From the NCBI GenBank assembly GCA_035571875.1, contig DATNBR010000027.1, positions 1 to 64,000 of the forward strand: DNA of 64,000 bases. Reading direction: 5' to 3'. Position 1 is the stretch's first letter. Every line of letters begins with the position of its first letter. The notes beneath the pieces were generated by a model. That model made no database searches, was not told the DNA's origin, and saw only the letters and a program-made list of their open reading frames with translations. This document shows, piece after piece, positions 31,911 to 40,542 of the stretch. A program made the position numbers and the translations under genes. The DNA is from Parafrigoribacterium_A sp035571875. GTDB taxonomy: Bacteria; Actinomycetota; Actinomycetes; Actinomycetales; Microbacteriaceae.

Positions 31911-33608
31911 GTGGACGCACCCGTCCTCAGTAGTGGAGCGGTCGCCCCCGCGAGAGCGGTCGTCGTCCCCCGCACCGACGATCCGAACTGGTGGCGCGAC
32001 GCCGTCATCTATCAGATCTACATCCGCAGTTTCGCGGACGGAAACGGCGACGGCGTAGGCGATCTCGCCGGCGTGCGCTCGCGGCTCGGCTACCTGCGCG
32101 AACTCGGGGTCGATGCGATCTGGTTCACTCCGTGGTACGCGTCGCCGCTCGCCGACGGCGGTTACGACGTCTCGGACTATCGCGCGATTCATCCTGCCTT
32201 CGGCGATCTTGAGCAGGCCGAGGCGCTCATCCGCGAGGCGCTCGCGCTCGGCATCCGCACCATCATCGACATCGTCCCCAATCACATCTCCGATCAGCAT
32301 CCGTGGTTTCAAGAGGCACTGGCGGCGGGGCCCGGATCGGAAGCGCGCGCCAGATTCTGGTTCAGGGAGGGTGGCGGCGATTCGGGCGAGGAACTTCCGA
32401 ACCACTGGGTCTCGAACTTTCAGGGTGAGACCTGGACCCGCACGCGCAATCCCGACGGCACACCGGGCGAATGGTATCTGCACCTGTTCACGCCCCAACA
32501 GCCCGACCTCAACTGGAATCACCCCGATGTGCGCAAAGAACATCAGGATGTCCTGCGCTTCTGGTTCGACCGGGGAGTCGCGGGCGTGCGCATCGATTCC
32601 GCCGCGTTGCTCGTGAAGGACGCAGCTCTGCCCGAGGTGACGGAAAATCCTCGGCCTGGCGAGCATCCGAATACCGATCGCGACGAGTTGCACGAGATCT
32701 ACCGCAGCTGGCGCGCCGTCGCAGACTCTTATCCTGGCGCCCGGATGCTCGTGGGCGAGATCTGGCTGCCCGACATCGAGCGATTCGCGAAGTATCTGCG
32801 ACGCGACGAACTGCACACAGCGTTCAACTTCGACTTCATGGCGAGGCCGTGGGATGCCGCGAACCTCAGGGAGTCCATCGACGCAACGCTCGCCGCGCAC
32901 GCACCCGTGGGCGCCCCGTCGACCTGGGTGCTCTCGAACCACGACGTGACGAGACCGGTGACGCGCTACGGCAGAGTCGACACGTCCTTCGCCTTCGCCA
33001 CGAAGCGCTTCGGCACGCCGAGTGATCGGGAACTCGGCACCCGGCGGGCGCGGGCGGCGGCTCTGCTCACTGCCGCGCTGCCGGGAACGCTCTACATCTT
33101 CCAGGGAGACGAACTCGGGCTGCCGGAGGTCGAGGACATTCCCGATCGACTGCGCGAAGACCCCATGTACTTTCGCTCGCAGGGGGTCGACCCCGGCCGC
33201 GACGGATGCCGCGTGCCGCTTCCCTGGCGTGGAAGTCGCGCCCCGTACGGATTTGCCTCCGATCCCATCAGCGCGGAACCGTGGCTGCCTCAACCGGCGG
33301 ACTGGGCCGCTCTCACGGTCGAGGCGCAGCAGAGTGATCCGTCGTCCATGCTCTGGCTCTACAGGCAGGCACTTCGCATCAGGCACGCGGAACCCGCCCT
33401 CGGCGATGGTCCGCTGGAATGGCTCGACAGTGATCCTTCCGTGCTCACCTTCTCGCGCGGCCACCGTTCGGGCTTCGTCAACGTATCGAACCTGTCGGCC
33501 GCCTCGATCGAGCTGCCGCCGCACTCGGCCATCATCCTCAGCTCCTCGCCGCTCGATGGCGGAAAGCTGCCCCCAGACTCCACGGCGTGGCTACGGACAC
33601 AGCACTAG
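31911..33608 (+). CDS. Glycoside hydrolase family 13 alpha-glucosidase
   Basis: The 565-residue enzyme has the GH13 barrel with all four classic regions: DIVPNH (120-125), GVRIDSA with nucleophile Asp229 (225-231), VGEIW with acid Glu283, and LSNHD with His344-Asp345. It also has YDVSDYRAIHPAFGDL, typical of the oligo-1,6-/alpha-1,4-glucosidase subfamily. No signal peptide, so it hydrolyses imported oligosaccharides inside the cell. GTG 31911 is the first workable in-frame start but has no ribosome binding site; an out-of-frame ATG (31861) lies seven bases after the -10. It heads an operon with a sugar ABC importer and is probably repressed by the LacI protein upstream. Confidence 0.92.
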   Translation: MDAPVLSSGAVAPARAVVVPRTDDPNWWRDAVIYQIYIRSFADGNGDGVGDLAGVRSRLGYLRELGVDAIWFTPWYASPLADGGYDVSDYRAIHPAFGDLEQAEALIREALALGIRTIIDIVPNHISDQHPWFQEALAAGPGSEARARFWFREGGGDSGEELPNHWVSNFQGETWTRTRNPDGTPGEWYLHLFTPQQPDLNWNHPDVRKEHQDVLRFWFDRGVAGVRIDSAALLVKDAALPEVTENPRPGEHPNTDRDELHEIYRSWRAVADSYPGARMLVGEIWLPDIERFAKYLRRDELHTAFNFDFMARPWDAANLRESIDATLAAHAPVGAPSTWVLSNHDVTRPVTRYGRVDTSFAFATKRFGTPSDRELGTRRARAAALLTAALPGTLYIFQGDELGLPEVEDIPDRLREDPMYFRSQGVDPGRDGCRVPLPWRGSRAPYGFASDPISAEPWLPQPADWAALTVEAQQSDPSSMLWLYRQALRIRHAEPALGDGPLEWLDSDPSVLTFSRGHRSGFVNVSNLSAASIELPPHSAIILSSSPLDGGKLPPDSTAWLRTQH

Positions 33609-33678
33609 CCGCCGGAGAGCCGTGGCACAGCACCCCATTGTGACGCGGCAAACCCACCCATAACAGATAGGAAAGACG

Positions 33679-35055
33679 ATGAAGTCACCAGGAAGGATCA
33701 CCGCGCTCGCGGTGGCCATGCTCGCCGGTGTCGGGATGCTGAGCGCCTGCTCCAGCGGAGACTCCGGCTCGAAGGACGGCAAGGTCACCCTTGTCGTCGC
33801 CAGCCTCATCCCCGGCAGCGATGCGGCAGCGTTCGAGGCCTTCGGCGCTCGAGTGAAGCAGTTCGAGAAGAAGTACCCGAACATCACGATCCGATCGAAC
33901 GAGTATCAGTGGACCGCGAGCAACTTCACGGCCGAACTCGCCGGCGGCACGCTGCCCGACGTCTTCAACGTGCCGTTCACCGACTCCAAGGCCCTGCTGC
34001 AGGCGGGTCAGCTCGCGAACATCACCGACGAGGTGAAGGCACTGCCCTACGGCGACAAGTTCAACGACAAGGTACTGAACGTCGCGCAGGACGACAAGGG
34101 AGACATCTACGGACTGCCCTATGGACCGTACGCGATGGGTCTGTCGTACAACCGTGCGCTCTTCACTGAGGCCGGCCTCGACCCCGACAAGCCGCCGACC
34201 ACGTGGGACGAGGTGCGCGCCGATGCGAAGACCATCTCCGAGAAGGTACCCGGCGTCGCCGGCTACATGCAGATGACGACGGATGCGACCGGCGGCTGGG
34301 TGCTCACGACCGCGAGCTATGCTCGTGGTGGCCGGCTCGAGACCGTGAAGGACGGCAAATATACGGTGACAGCCGACAACTCTGCCACCAAGGATGCGCT
34401 GCAGTACCTGCACGACCTTCGCTGGGAAGACAACTCGATGGGCAGCAACTTCCTGTTCGGCTGGAGTGACATCAACCAGGCCTTCGGCGCGGGTCAGATC
34501 GCGATGTACCCGAGCGGCTCCGACGTGCTGACCTCTCTCGTACAGTCTGACAACGTCGACCCCAAGGACTACGGAATCACGACGCTGCCGCTCGTCGGCA
34601 CGAATGCGGGAGCACTGAGCGGTGGCAACGTCGCGGTGGTCAATCCGAAGGCGAACCGAGCCACTCAGGAGGCCGCCGTCAAGTGGATCGACTTCTACTA
34701 CATCTCGAAGTTGATCGATAAGAACCAGGCGCAGGCGGACGCCAAGGTGCTCGCCAAGAGCAACCAGCCCGTCGGCGTGCCGACCCTGCCGCTGTTCGAC
34801 CAGGCCACCTACGACCAGAACCAGGACTGGATCAAGGATGAGGTGAACATCCCGCTGTCGAACGTCAAGCCGTTCACGTCGAAGATATTCGACACGAACA
34901 TCGTGCCGGAACCGGCACGGCACACGCAGGACCTCTATAAGGCGCTCGACACCGTAGTGCAGGCAGTGCTGACCGATAAGAACGCCGACATCGACGCGCT
35001 GCTCAAAGGTGTCAACAAGCAGGTGCAGGCGCTGATCGACGCGGACGCGAAGTAA
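33679..35055 (+). CDS. Sugar ABC transporter substrate-binding lipoprotein
   Basis: The 458-residue protein begins with a lipoprotein signal MKSPGRITALAVAMLAGVGM followed by LSAC (Cys24), then a MalE/AglE-type binding fold (VTLVVASLIPGSDAAAFEAF, PNITIRSNEYQWTA, LAGGTLPDVFNVPFTDSKAL). The tail ends DALLKGVNKQVQALID, usual for the family. ATG 33679 has AGGAAA upstream. The predicted ligand is an alpha-glucoside, from the GH13 partner. It is followed by two permeases; no ATPase gene is present, so a shared MsiK-like ATPase elsewhere would energise the system. Confidence 0.94.
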   Translation: MKSPGRITALAVAMLAGVGMLSACSSGDSGSKDGKVTLVVASLIPGSDAAAFEAFGARVKQFEKKYPNITIRSNEYQWTASNFTAELAGGTLPDVFNVPFTDSKALLQAGQLANITDEVKALPYGDKFNDKVLNVAQDDKGDIYGLPYGPYAMGLSYNRALFTEAGLDPDKPPTTWDEVRADAKTISEKVPGVAGYMQMTTDATGGWVLTTASYARGGRLETVKDGKYTVTADNSATKDALQYLHDLRWEDNSMGSNFLFGWSDINQAFGAGQIAMYPSGSDVLTSLVQSDNVDPKDYGITTLPLVGTNAGALSGGNVAVVNPKANRATQEAAVKWIDFYYISKLIDKNQAQADAKVLAKSNQPVGVPTLPLFDQATYDQNQDWIKDEVNIPLSNVKPFTSKIFDTNIVPEPARHTQDLYKALDTVVQAVLTDKNADIDALLKGVNKQVQALIDADAK

Positions 35056-35069
35056 CAAGTCCACAAGCG

Positions 35070-35108
35070 CGGATGTCGGCGAAGGAGTGCGTCCCTCGCC
35101 GGCATCCG
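35070..35108 (+). promoter_or_regulatory. Intra-operon hairpin between binding-protein and permease genes
   Basis: CGGATGTCGGCGA (35070-35082) and TCGCCGGCATCCG (35096-35108) pair over 13 bases with one G-U, around a 13-base loop. It lies in the 94-base gap between the abundant binding protein and the first permease. Hairpins at this position (as in malE-malF of Escherichia coli) protect the upstream message and lower downstream expression. No T-run follows, so full termination is unlikely. Confidence 0.6.
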
Positions 35109-35149
35109 GCTCGGCACCGCCCGTTCCGCTCACAGAGGAGATCAGCAGG

Positions 35150-36121
35150 ATGACCGCACTCGACACCCGTGTCCCCGACCAGGCACTCGGCACCCTTCCG
35201 CGGCCGGTGCGCCGTGTCGCTGTGGCGCGATCGCCACGCACCTGGCTGAAGGGAGGAGGGCTCGGCAACCTCGTCTTCATGCTGCCGATGCTCCTCATCT
35301 TCGGGGTGTTCTCATGGTCGCCCATCGTGCAGGCGATCGTGATGAGCTTCCAGAAGACCAACTTGGTGACGCCAGCCACCTTCGTGGGCTTCGACAACTT
35401 CGTGCACGTCTTCCAGGATCCGCAATTCCTCACCGCGGTCGTGAACACTGGCTACTTCGCTGTGCTCGCCCTGCTGTTCGGGTATCCGATTCCGCTCGTC
35501 GTCGCCGTGCTCATGAGCGAGGTCAGGCGGCTCAAGGGGCTGTTCAGTGTGCTCGCGTACCTTCCCGTCGTGGTGCCGCCTGTTGTGGCGGTGCTCCTCT
35601 GGAAGTTCTTCTACGACGCGAGCCCGACGGGGGTCTTCAACACGATCCTCGATTGGGTGGGCATCGCTCCTCAGCCGTGGATCCAGAGCGCGGCGACCGC
35701 CATGCCGTCGCTCGTGCTCGAGGCGACCTGGGCAGGAGCCGGCGGCACGATTATCATCTATCTCGCCGCGCTCTCGGCTGTCGCCCCCGAGCTCTACGAC
35801 GCGGCCGAGATGGACGGCGCTGGCATCTGGAAAAAGATCTGGCACGTGACGCTGCCGCAGCTTCGCGGCATCCTTCTGGTGACCTTCATCCTGCAGATCA
35901 TCGGAACAGCACAGGTCTTTCTCGAGCCGTTTCTGTTCACCGATGGTGGCCCGGTGAACTCGACGCTGAGCGTGCTGCTGCTGATCTATCGCTACGCGTT
36001 CCAGAGCAGCCTCGGTGGCAACTACGGTGCTGCGACAGCGCTGAGCGTGCTGCTCGCCCTGGTCCTCGCCATCCTGTCTCTCGTGTACTTCCGCATGACA
36101 AGATCCTGGAGTGACAATTGA
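35150..36121 (+). CDS. Sugar ABC transporter permease, MalF type
   Basis: The 323-residue membrane protein starts with a short cytoplasmic tail, then LVFMLPMLLIFGVFSWSPIV as first helix and about six helices in all. The permease EAA loop is YDAAEMDGAGIWKKIWHVTL then PQLRGI. Start is ATG 35150 with GAGGAG upstream; a longer frame begins in the hairpin region and is rejected. It forms a heterodimer with the following permease. Confidence 0.94.
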   Translation: MTALDTRVPDQALGTLPRPVRRVAVARSPRTWLKGGGLGNLVFMLPMLLIFGVFSWSPIVQAIVMSFQKTNLVTPATFVGFDNFVHVFQDPQFLTAVVNTGYFAVLALLFGYPIPLVVAVLMSEVRRLKGLFSVLAYLPVVVPPVVAVLLWKFFYDASPTGVFNTILDWVGIAPQPWIQSAATAMPSLVLEATWAGAGGTIIIYLAALSAVAPELYDAAEMDGAGIWKKIWHVTLPQLRGILLVTFILQIIGTAQVFLEPFLFTDGGPVNSTLSVLLLIYRYAFQSSLGGNYGAATALSVLLALVLAILSLVYFRMTRSWSDN

Positions 36122-37014
36122 GCAAGGCTGATCAGGCGCTGGATCGCGGGGTGGTCTCCGCCTACGAATGGAAGAGGAAGCGCGTCCGCCTGCCCCTGTC
36201 GTTCACCCACCTCCTGCTGCTCATCCTGCTCGTCGTGGTCGGCCTGCTGCCTCTGCTGTGGCTCGGCAAGGCCGCCATCACCCCAACGCAGGACACGCTC
36301 AGGATGCCCATGGCGATCTTCCCGCACGGGGTCGACTGGGAGAACCTCGCCACCGCGTGGAACACCGTCGGTATCGGCACACAGTTCGTGAACACGCTGT
36401 GGGTCGCGCTCGGCTCCTGGCTCGTGCAACTGGTGGTGGCAACGACCGGGGGATACGCGCTCTCTGTGCTCCGACCCCGCTACGGGAGGCTGGTCAACGC
36501 GCTCGTGCTCGGCACACTGTTCGTGCCCTCGGTGGTGCTGCTCGTGCCGCTGTACCTCACGATCCTGCATCCGCCTCTCGTCGGGCACTCGCTCATCAAC
36601 ACCTTCTGGGCGGTCTGGCTTCCGGCAGGCGCCAGCGCGTTCAACGTGCTGCTCGTGACCCGATTCTTCGACAACCTGCCGCGGGAGATCTTCGAGGCCG
36701 CGAGAACAGACGGTGCCGGTTCTTTCCGCCTGTTCTGGTCGGTCGTGCTGCCGATGTCGAAGCCGATCCTCGGGGTTGTCTCGGTGTTCGCGATCATCAA
36801 TGCCTGGAAGGACTATCTCTGGCCGATGCTCGTGCTGAAAGACAAGGCCATCCAGCCGCTCTCGGTGCGACTGCCCGAGATCCAGTCCCAGACGCAGCTC
36901 GACGTGTACCTGGCGGGGCTCGCGATTTCCATTCTGATTCCGGTCGCGCTGTTCCTGGTCTTCCAAGGAATGTTCCTGCGGGGTGGCGGGCTGGACGGTG
37001 CGGTCAAGGGATGA
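36118..37014 (+). CDS. Sugar ABC transporter permease, MalG type
   Basis: The 298-residue membrane protein has six helices and the EAA loop IFEAARTDGAGSFRLFWSVV then LPMSKPILG. It begins at TTG 36118, overlapping the stop of the previous permease (TTGA), with GGAG about ten bases upstream. TTG with stop overlap suggests coupled translation to keep the two permeases in balance. The operon ends here, facing the convergent FUSC gene; a GGCCGC/GCGGCC hairpin at 37019-37036 is a weak terminator candidate. Confidence 0.93.
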   Translation: MSKADQALDRGVVSAYEWKRKRVRLPLSFTHLLLLILLVVVGLLPLLWLGKAAITPTQDTLRMPMAIFPHGVDWENLATAWNTVGIGTQFVNTLWVALGSWLVQLVVATTGGYALSVLRPRYGRLVNALVLGTLFVPSVVLLVPLYLTILHPPLVGHSLINTFWAVWLPAGASAFNVLLVTRFFDNLPREIFEAARTDGAGSFRLFWSVVLPMSKPILGVVSVFAIINAWKDYLWPMLVLKDKAIQPLSVRLPEIQSQTQLDVYLAGLAISILIPVALFLVFQGMFLRGGGLDGAVKG

Positions 37015-37036
37015 ACCCGGCCGCTGTGGCGCGGCC

Positions 37037-38086
37037 CTATTGTTGGCGCCCCACGATGCCCTCGCGAACGCGGCGAAGGTCTTCCAGCAGCGACCCGACC
37101 AGTATCCAGTTCTCGGCGCTCGGCTTGGCGACGACGAGAGGCGCGGTGAGCGCCGGAAGGTCCGCGGTGACGGGTGGTGGCTCGGGGCCGGTGGATCCAC
37201 TGACGGGCCGACGGGCGAGAAGTCGCAGGTCGTGCGCCGCACGCTGCAGTTCGATCGCCATCGCAGCGACCATGGGGTCTGAGCTCAGATTGTCGCTGTA
37301 GTGGTCGTGCACCGCCCTCGCCATTCCGAGTACCTGCGTCACGAGCGCAGTGAGCGAGGTGAGGAACAAGCGGTCGTGTTCGAGTACCGCTCGGTGCCGG
37401 CCGCCGCGGGGATTGAAGCTCAGACTCTCCTCCGCTCGAGACACCCGGTCGAGGGCCGTGTCCCGCAGGGTCCGAAGCGCCCTCGCCTCCTCGAGCAGCG
37501 CCCGTCGCTGCGCCGGCTTCTGCGGCGTGCTGAGCGCATCCGAAAGCCCATCGAGCACCGACCCGACACCGCTCGCGAGGTCGGAGACGGCCTGGTGCGC
37601 CGGACCGAGGAGCACGGGTGGAACGATGGCGACGTTCACGAGCAGGGCCACCACGGCACCGATGATCGTCTCGATGATGCGATTCGCCGCGTAGTCGGGC
37701 GTCTGCGCACCGATCGAGAGCACGAGCATCGCACTGATCGGGATCTGGTTGGTGGAACCCGGTCCCAGCTTCAGCGCCCACGCGATGAGCAGCGAGATGA
37801 CGATGACGGCGAGCACGATCCAGCTGGAATTGCCGAACAGCAGTCCCATGCCGTAGGCGAGGGCGACGCCGGCGACGACACCGATGCTGCGCTCAACGCC
37901 CTTGGTGAGCGACTGGTTCACGCTCGGCTGCACGACGAGCAGGGCCGCGATGGCGGCGAAGATGGGGAAGGGCTGGCCGAGCAGCAGATTGCACAGCAGC
38001 CAGGATGCGATGGCCGCGATCGAGGTCTTCACTACCTGGAGCAGCGGGCTGCGTGACGAGGTCTGCAGGATCGTGGTCAGCCGCAT
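37037..38086 (-). CDS. FUSC-family (aromatic acid exporter-like) membrane protein
   Basis: The 349-residue protein has about six helices in the first 160 residues (SIAAIASWLLCNLLLGQPFP, IFAAIAALLVVQPSVNQSLT, GVERSIGVVAGVALAYGMGL and others) and a cytoplasmic helical C-terminal half (ALRTLRDTALDRVSRAEESL). This fits the FUSC/ArAE_1 family, whose better-known members export aromatic carboxylates. Function here is inferred from fold. TACGCT (38093-38098, minus strand) lies six bases before the ATG, a leaderless pattern. Confidence 0.85.
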   Translation of the reverse strand: MRLTTILQTSSRSPLLQVVKTSIAAIASWLLCNLLLGQPFPIFAAIAALLVVQPSVNQSLTKGVERSIGVVAGVALAYGMGLLFGNSSWIVLAVIVISLLIAWALKLGPGSTNQIPISAMLVLSIGAQTPDYAANRIIETIIGAVVALLVNVAIVPPVLLGPAHQAVSDLASGVGSVLDGLSDALSTPQKPAQRRALLEEARALRTLRDTALDRVSRAEESLSFNPRGGRHRAVLEHDRLFLTSLTALVTQVLGMARAVHDHYSDNLSSDPMVAAMAIELQRAAHDLRLLARRPVSGSTGPEPPPVTADLPALTAPLVVAKPSAENWILVGSLLEDLRRVREGIVGRQQ

Positions 38087-38162
38087 CCGTCAAGCGTAGC
38101 CCGCGAGCACTCGCTGCTCGGCCCGCCTCTCTCGAGGAAAGCCGCAATGTGACCTGTGGAGG

Positions 38163-38495
38163 TTACTTGGTGGGGAGCTGGATGCCGTCGAGGTCGGTGG
38201 GGATGGGGAGCACGACGACGGGGCCGCTCTCGGCAGGCAGCAGCGGCGCGGGTGCCGCCGTCGCGATCGACGCGTTGCCGAGCGCGATGCTCACGAGCAG
38301 GGCACTCAACAGAACGCCCGTCGCCGACACGGCGCTGGCGGAGGCGTTGAGGCCGGTGAGGTGCCCGGCGAGTCGCTGGCGGCGCACGTAGAGCGCGATG
38401 CCTGCGAGCACGGCCGTGGCGATGACGATCGTCACGACGATCGGGAGGATGATGGCGTTCGTGCCCTGGGGGAGGGCCGCAAGCACAGCGTGCAT
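38163..38495 (-). CDS. Small two-helix membrane protein, unknown function
   Basis: From ATG 38495 the product has 110 residues. It has two hydrophobic stretches, IILPIVVTIVIATAVLAGIA and VSATGVLLSALLVSIALGNA, and a polar C-terminal tail of about 35 residues rich in Pro and Leu (LLPAESGPVVVLPIPTDLDG). I do not recognise the family. AAAGGA lies 11 bases before the ATG, a little far; ATG 38552 in the same frame would add 19 basic residues and is less likely. The intergenic DNA on both sides carries copies of TGTGACCTG. Confidence 0.65.
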   Translation of the reverse strand: MHAVLAALPQGTNAIILPIVVTIVIATAVLAGIALYVRRQRLAGHLTGLNASASAVSATGVLLSALLVSIALGNASIATAAPAPLLPAESGPVVVLPIPTDLDGIQLPTK

Positions 38496-38725
38496 GAGCA
38501 GGCTGTTCCTTTCGGGTAAGGAACGTTCCCGTCGGGTACGAGAACTGTGCACCCTGTCTGGCTGTGATGCCGACCAGCCTCAATCCGAGGGCCTGTGACC
38601 TGGGACTGTGACCTGTCCGCATTTAGGGGGACAGACAGAGGAGCAGTTAGAAAACTACCAGCCGTGCTCCGACAGGTCAAGCACCTCGCCGCCCCCGTTC
38701 GGGGACACCGCCGAATCGCTTCGGA
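38496..38725. promoter_or_regulatory. Intergenic region with palindrome and TGTGACCTG repeats
   Basis: This 230-base gap lies between the small membrane gene and GH15 (both on the minus strand). It holds the 10-base palindrome GGAACGTTCC (38520-38529) flanked by direct TCGGGTA words, two copies of TGTGACCTG (38594-38602 and 38607-38615), and TGTCC/GGACA separated by 10 bases starting at 38614. A third TGTGACCTG copy is on the other side of the small gene, at 38148-38156. No coding frame is evident. Confidence 0.4.
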
Positions 38726-40513
38726 TCAGTCTTCGGCCTTCGGAAGGGTGCTCGCGATCGCGTCTGCGGCACGCACGAGCGCGAGGTGGGAGAGCGCCTG
38801 CGGAGTGTTGCCCACCTGCCGTTTGCTCGTCACGTCATACTCCTCGCTGAGCAGCCCGACATCGTTGCAGAACGAGACGAGCCGGTCCATGAGCATGGTC
38901 GCCTCGACCACCCGCCCGCTGAGTGCGTACTGCTCGACGAGCCAGAACGAACAGGCCAGGAACGGATGCTCGCCAGGCGGCAGTCCATCGACGTCGGTCT
39001 CCGTGCGGTAGCGCAGCAGGAGGCCGTCACGCAGGAGCTCCTCCTCGATCGCGGCGACGGTGCCGAGCATTCGTGGATCGTCAGGCTTGACGTAGCCGAT
39101 CTGTGACAGCTGCAGCAGCGAGGCATCCACGTTCTTGCTTCCGAAGTACTGCGTGTAGGTGTTCCGCTTGCGGTCGAAGCCCTTCAGCTCGATCTCGTCG
39201 CGCACCTGATCGCGGATGGACTCCCAGCGCTCCACGGGACCATCGAGCCCGAAGTCGCGTACCGCCCGCACCGCGCAATCGAAGGCCGCCCAGATCATGG
39301 CGCGCGAGTGGGTGAAGTGCTGCAGCTTGCCGCGGATCTCCCAGATGCCGTTATCGGGGCGTTGCCAGTTGTCTTCGATGTAGCTCATCAGGGCACGCTG
39401 CAGCGGCCAGGAGAACTCGGTCTCCTCGAGCCCCTTCTCGCGTGCGGCCTGCAGACCGAGCATGACCTCGCCGAACACGTCGCCCTGATACTGGCTGAAC
39501 GCGTCGTTGCCGATGCGCACCGGGGAGGAGCCCTCGTAGCCCGGCAGGCTGTCCTGTTCGGTCTCGGTGAGGCGGCGCTCGCCGCTGAGGCCGTACATGA
39601 TCTGCACGTCTGCGGGGTCTCCCGCGACGGCGCGCAGCAGCCAGTTGCGCCAGGCGGGTGCCTCGTCGCCGGCGCCATGGTTCAAGAGCACGTGCAGCGT
39701 CTGCGATGCATCGCGCAGCCAGACGTAGCGGTAGTCCCAGTTGCGGGTGCCGCCGAAGTCTTCGGGCAGGCTCGTGGTCGCCGCGGCGACGATTCCGCCC
39801 GTGTCTTCGTGGGTGAGCGCTCGCAGCACGAGGAGCGATCGACGCACCTCTTTGTCGTACACCGGCGAGGGCGTCGCGGTCGACGTCCAGTCGTGCCACC
39901 ACTTCTTGGTCTTGCGAAGTGCGGCCTCCATGTCGGGACGGGCGGGCGGCTCGCGGTGCGAGGGGTACCAGGTCATCGACAGGTCGACGACCTCGCCCTC
40001 CTTCACTGTGAAGGTCGAGGTGTGTGAGTGGTCAGAGGCGCGCAACCTCGGCCCGCGCATGATGATCGCATCGGGCCCCGCGACGGCGATGAGGGCGTTG
40101 TCCTTTTTCTCCGGAACCTGACGCACCCAGGGGATGGCATCCCCGTAGCCGAAGCGGAAGCGGAGGTCCTGCTCGAGTTCGACGCTGCCCGAGATACCGA
40201 CAACACGGCGGGCAAGGTCGGCGCGCCGATCGCCGTAGGGCATGAAGTCGGTGACCTCGACCTCGCCGCTCGGGGTGACCCAGTGCGTCACCAGAATGAA
40301 GGTGTCTTCGATGTAGTGCCTGCTCGATTCGACGGCGTCACCGGTGGGGGCGAGCTTCCAGCGACCGTGCTCGGCGTCCCCCAGCAGTGAGCCGAAGACC
40401 GACGGCGAATCGAAGCGGGGAAGGCAGAGCCAGTCGATGCTTCCGTCGTTGCCGACGAGGGCCGCGGTGTGGCAGTCGCCGATGAGTGCGTAATCCTCGA
40501 TCTTCAAAGCCAT
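38726..40513 (-). CDS. Glycoside hydrolase family 15 protein (glucoamylase/trehalase type)
   Basis: The 595-residue cytoplasmic enzyme has an N-terminal beta-sandwich (IEDYALIGDCHTAALVGNDG then SIDWLCLPRFDSPSVF) and an alpha6/alpha6 catalytic barrel from about residue 215. Signatures are GTRNWDYRYVWLRDASQTLH, PDNGIWEIRGKLQHFTHSRA, and LLSEEYDV near the end; the Glu residues in GIWEIRG and LSEEYD are where GH15 acid and base lie. Actinobacterial relatives include the mycobacterial GH15 trehalase, so trehalose is as good a guess as maltodextrin. It diverges from glucose-6-phosphate dehydrogenase with only 29 bases between starts. Confidence 0.9.
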   Translation of the reverse strand: MALKIEDYALIGDCHTAALVGNDGSIDWLCLPRFDSPSVFGSLLGDAEHGRWKLAPTGDAVESSRHYIEDTFILVTHWVTPSGEVEVTDFMPYGDRRADLARRVVGISGSVELEQDLRFRFGYGDAIPWVRQVPEKKDNALIAVAGPDAIIMRGPRLRASDHSHTSTFTVKEGEVVDLSMTWYPSHREPPARPDMEAALRKTKKWWHDWTSTATPSPVYDKEVRRSLLVLRALTHEDTGGIVAAATTSLPEDFGGTRNWDYRYVWLRDASQTLHVLLNHGAGDEAPAWRNWLLRAVAGDPADVQIMYGLSGERRLTETEQDSLPGYEGSSPVRIGNDAFSQYQGDVFGEVMLGLQAAREKGLEETEFSWPLQRALMSYIEDNWQRPDNGIWEIRGKLQHFTHSRAMIWAAFDCAVRAVRDFGLDGPVERWESIRDQVRDEIELKGFDRKRNTYTQYFGSKNVDASLLQLSQIGYVKPDDPRMLGTVAAIEEELLRDGLLLRYRTETDVDGLPPGEHPFLACSFWLVEQYALSGRVVEATMLMDRLVSFCNDVGLLSEEYDVTSKRQVGNTPQALSHLALVRAADAIASTLPKAED

Positions 40514-40542
40514 CCTTCAAGTGTCACAGTTATTCTGCAAAG

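Noticed and set aside
37019..37036. A firm terminator after the alpha-glucoside operon
   Set aside because: The GGCCGC/GCGGCC stem is only six base pairs with no T-run, so it is mentioned with the permease gene but not listed as a feature.
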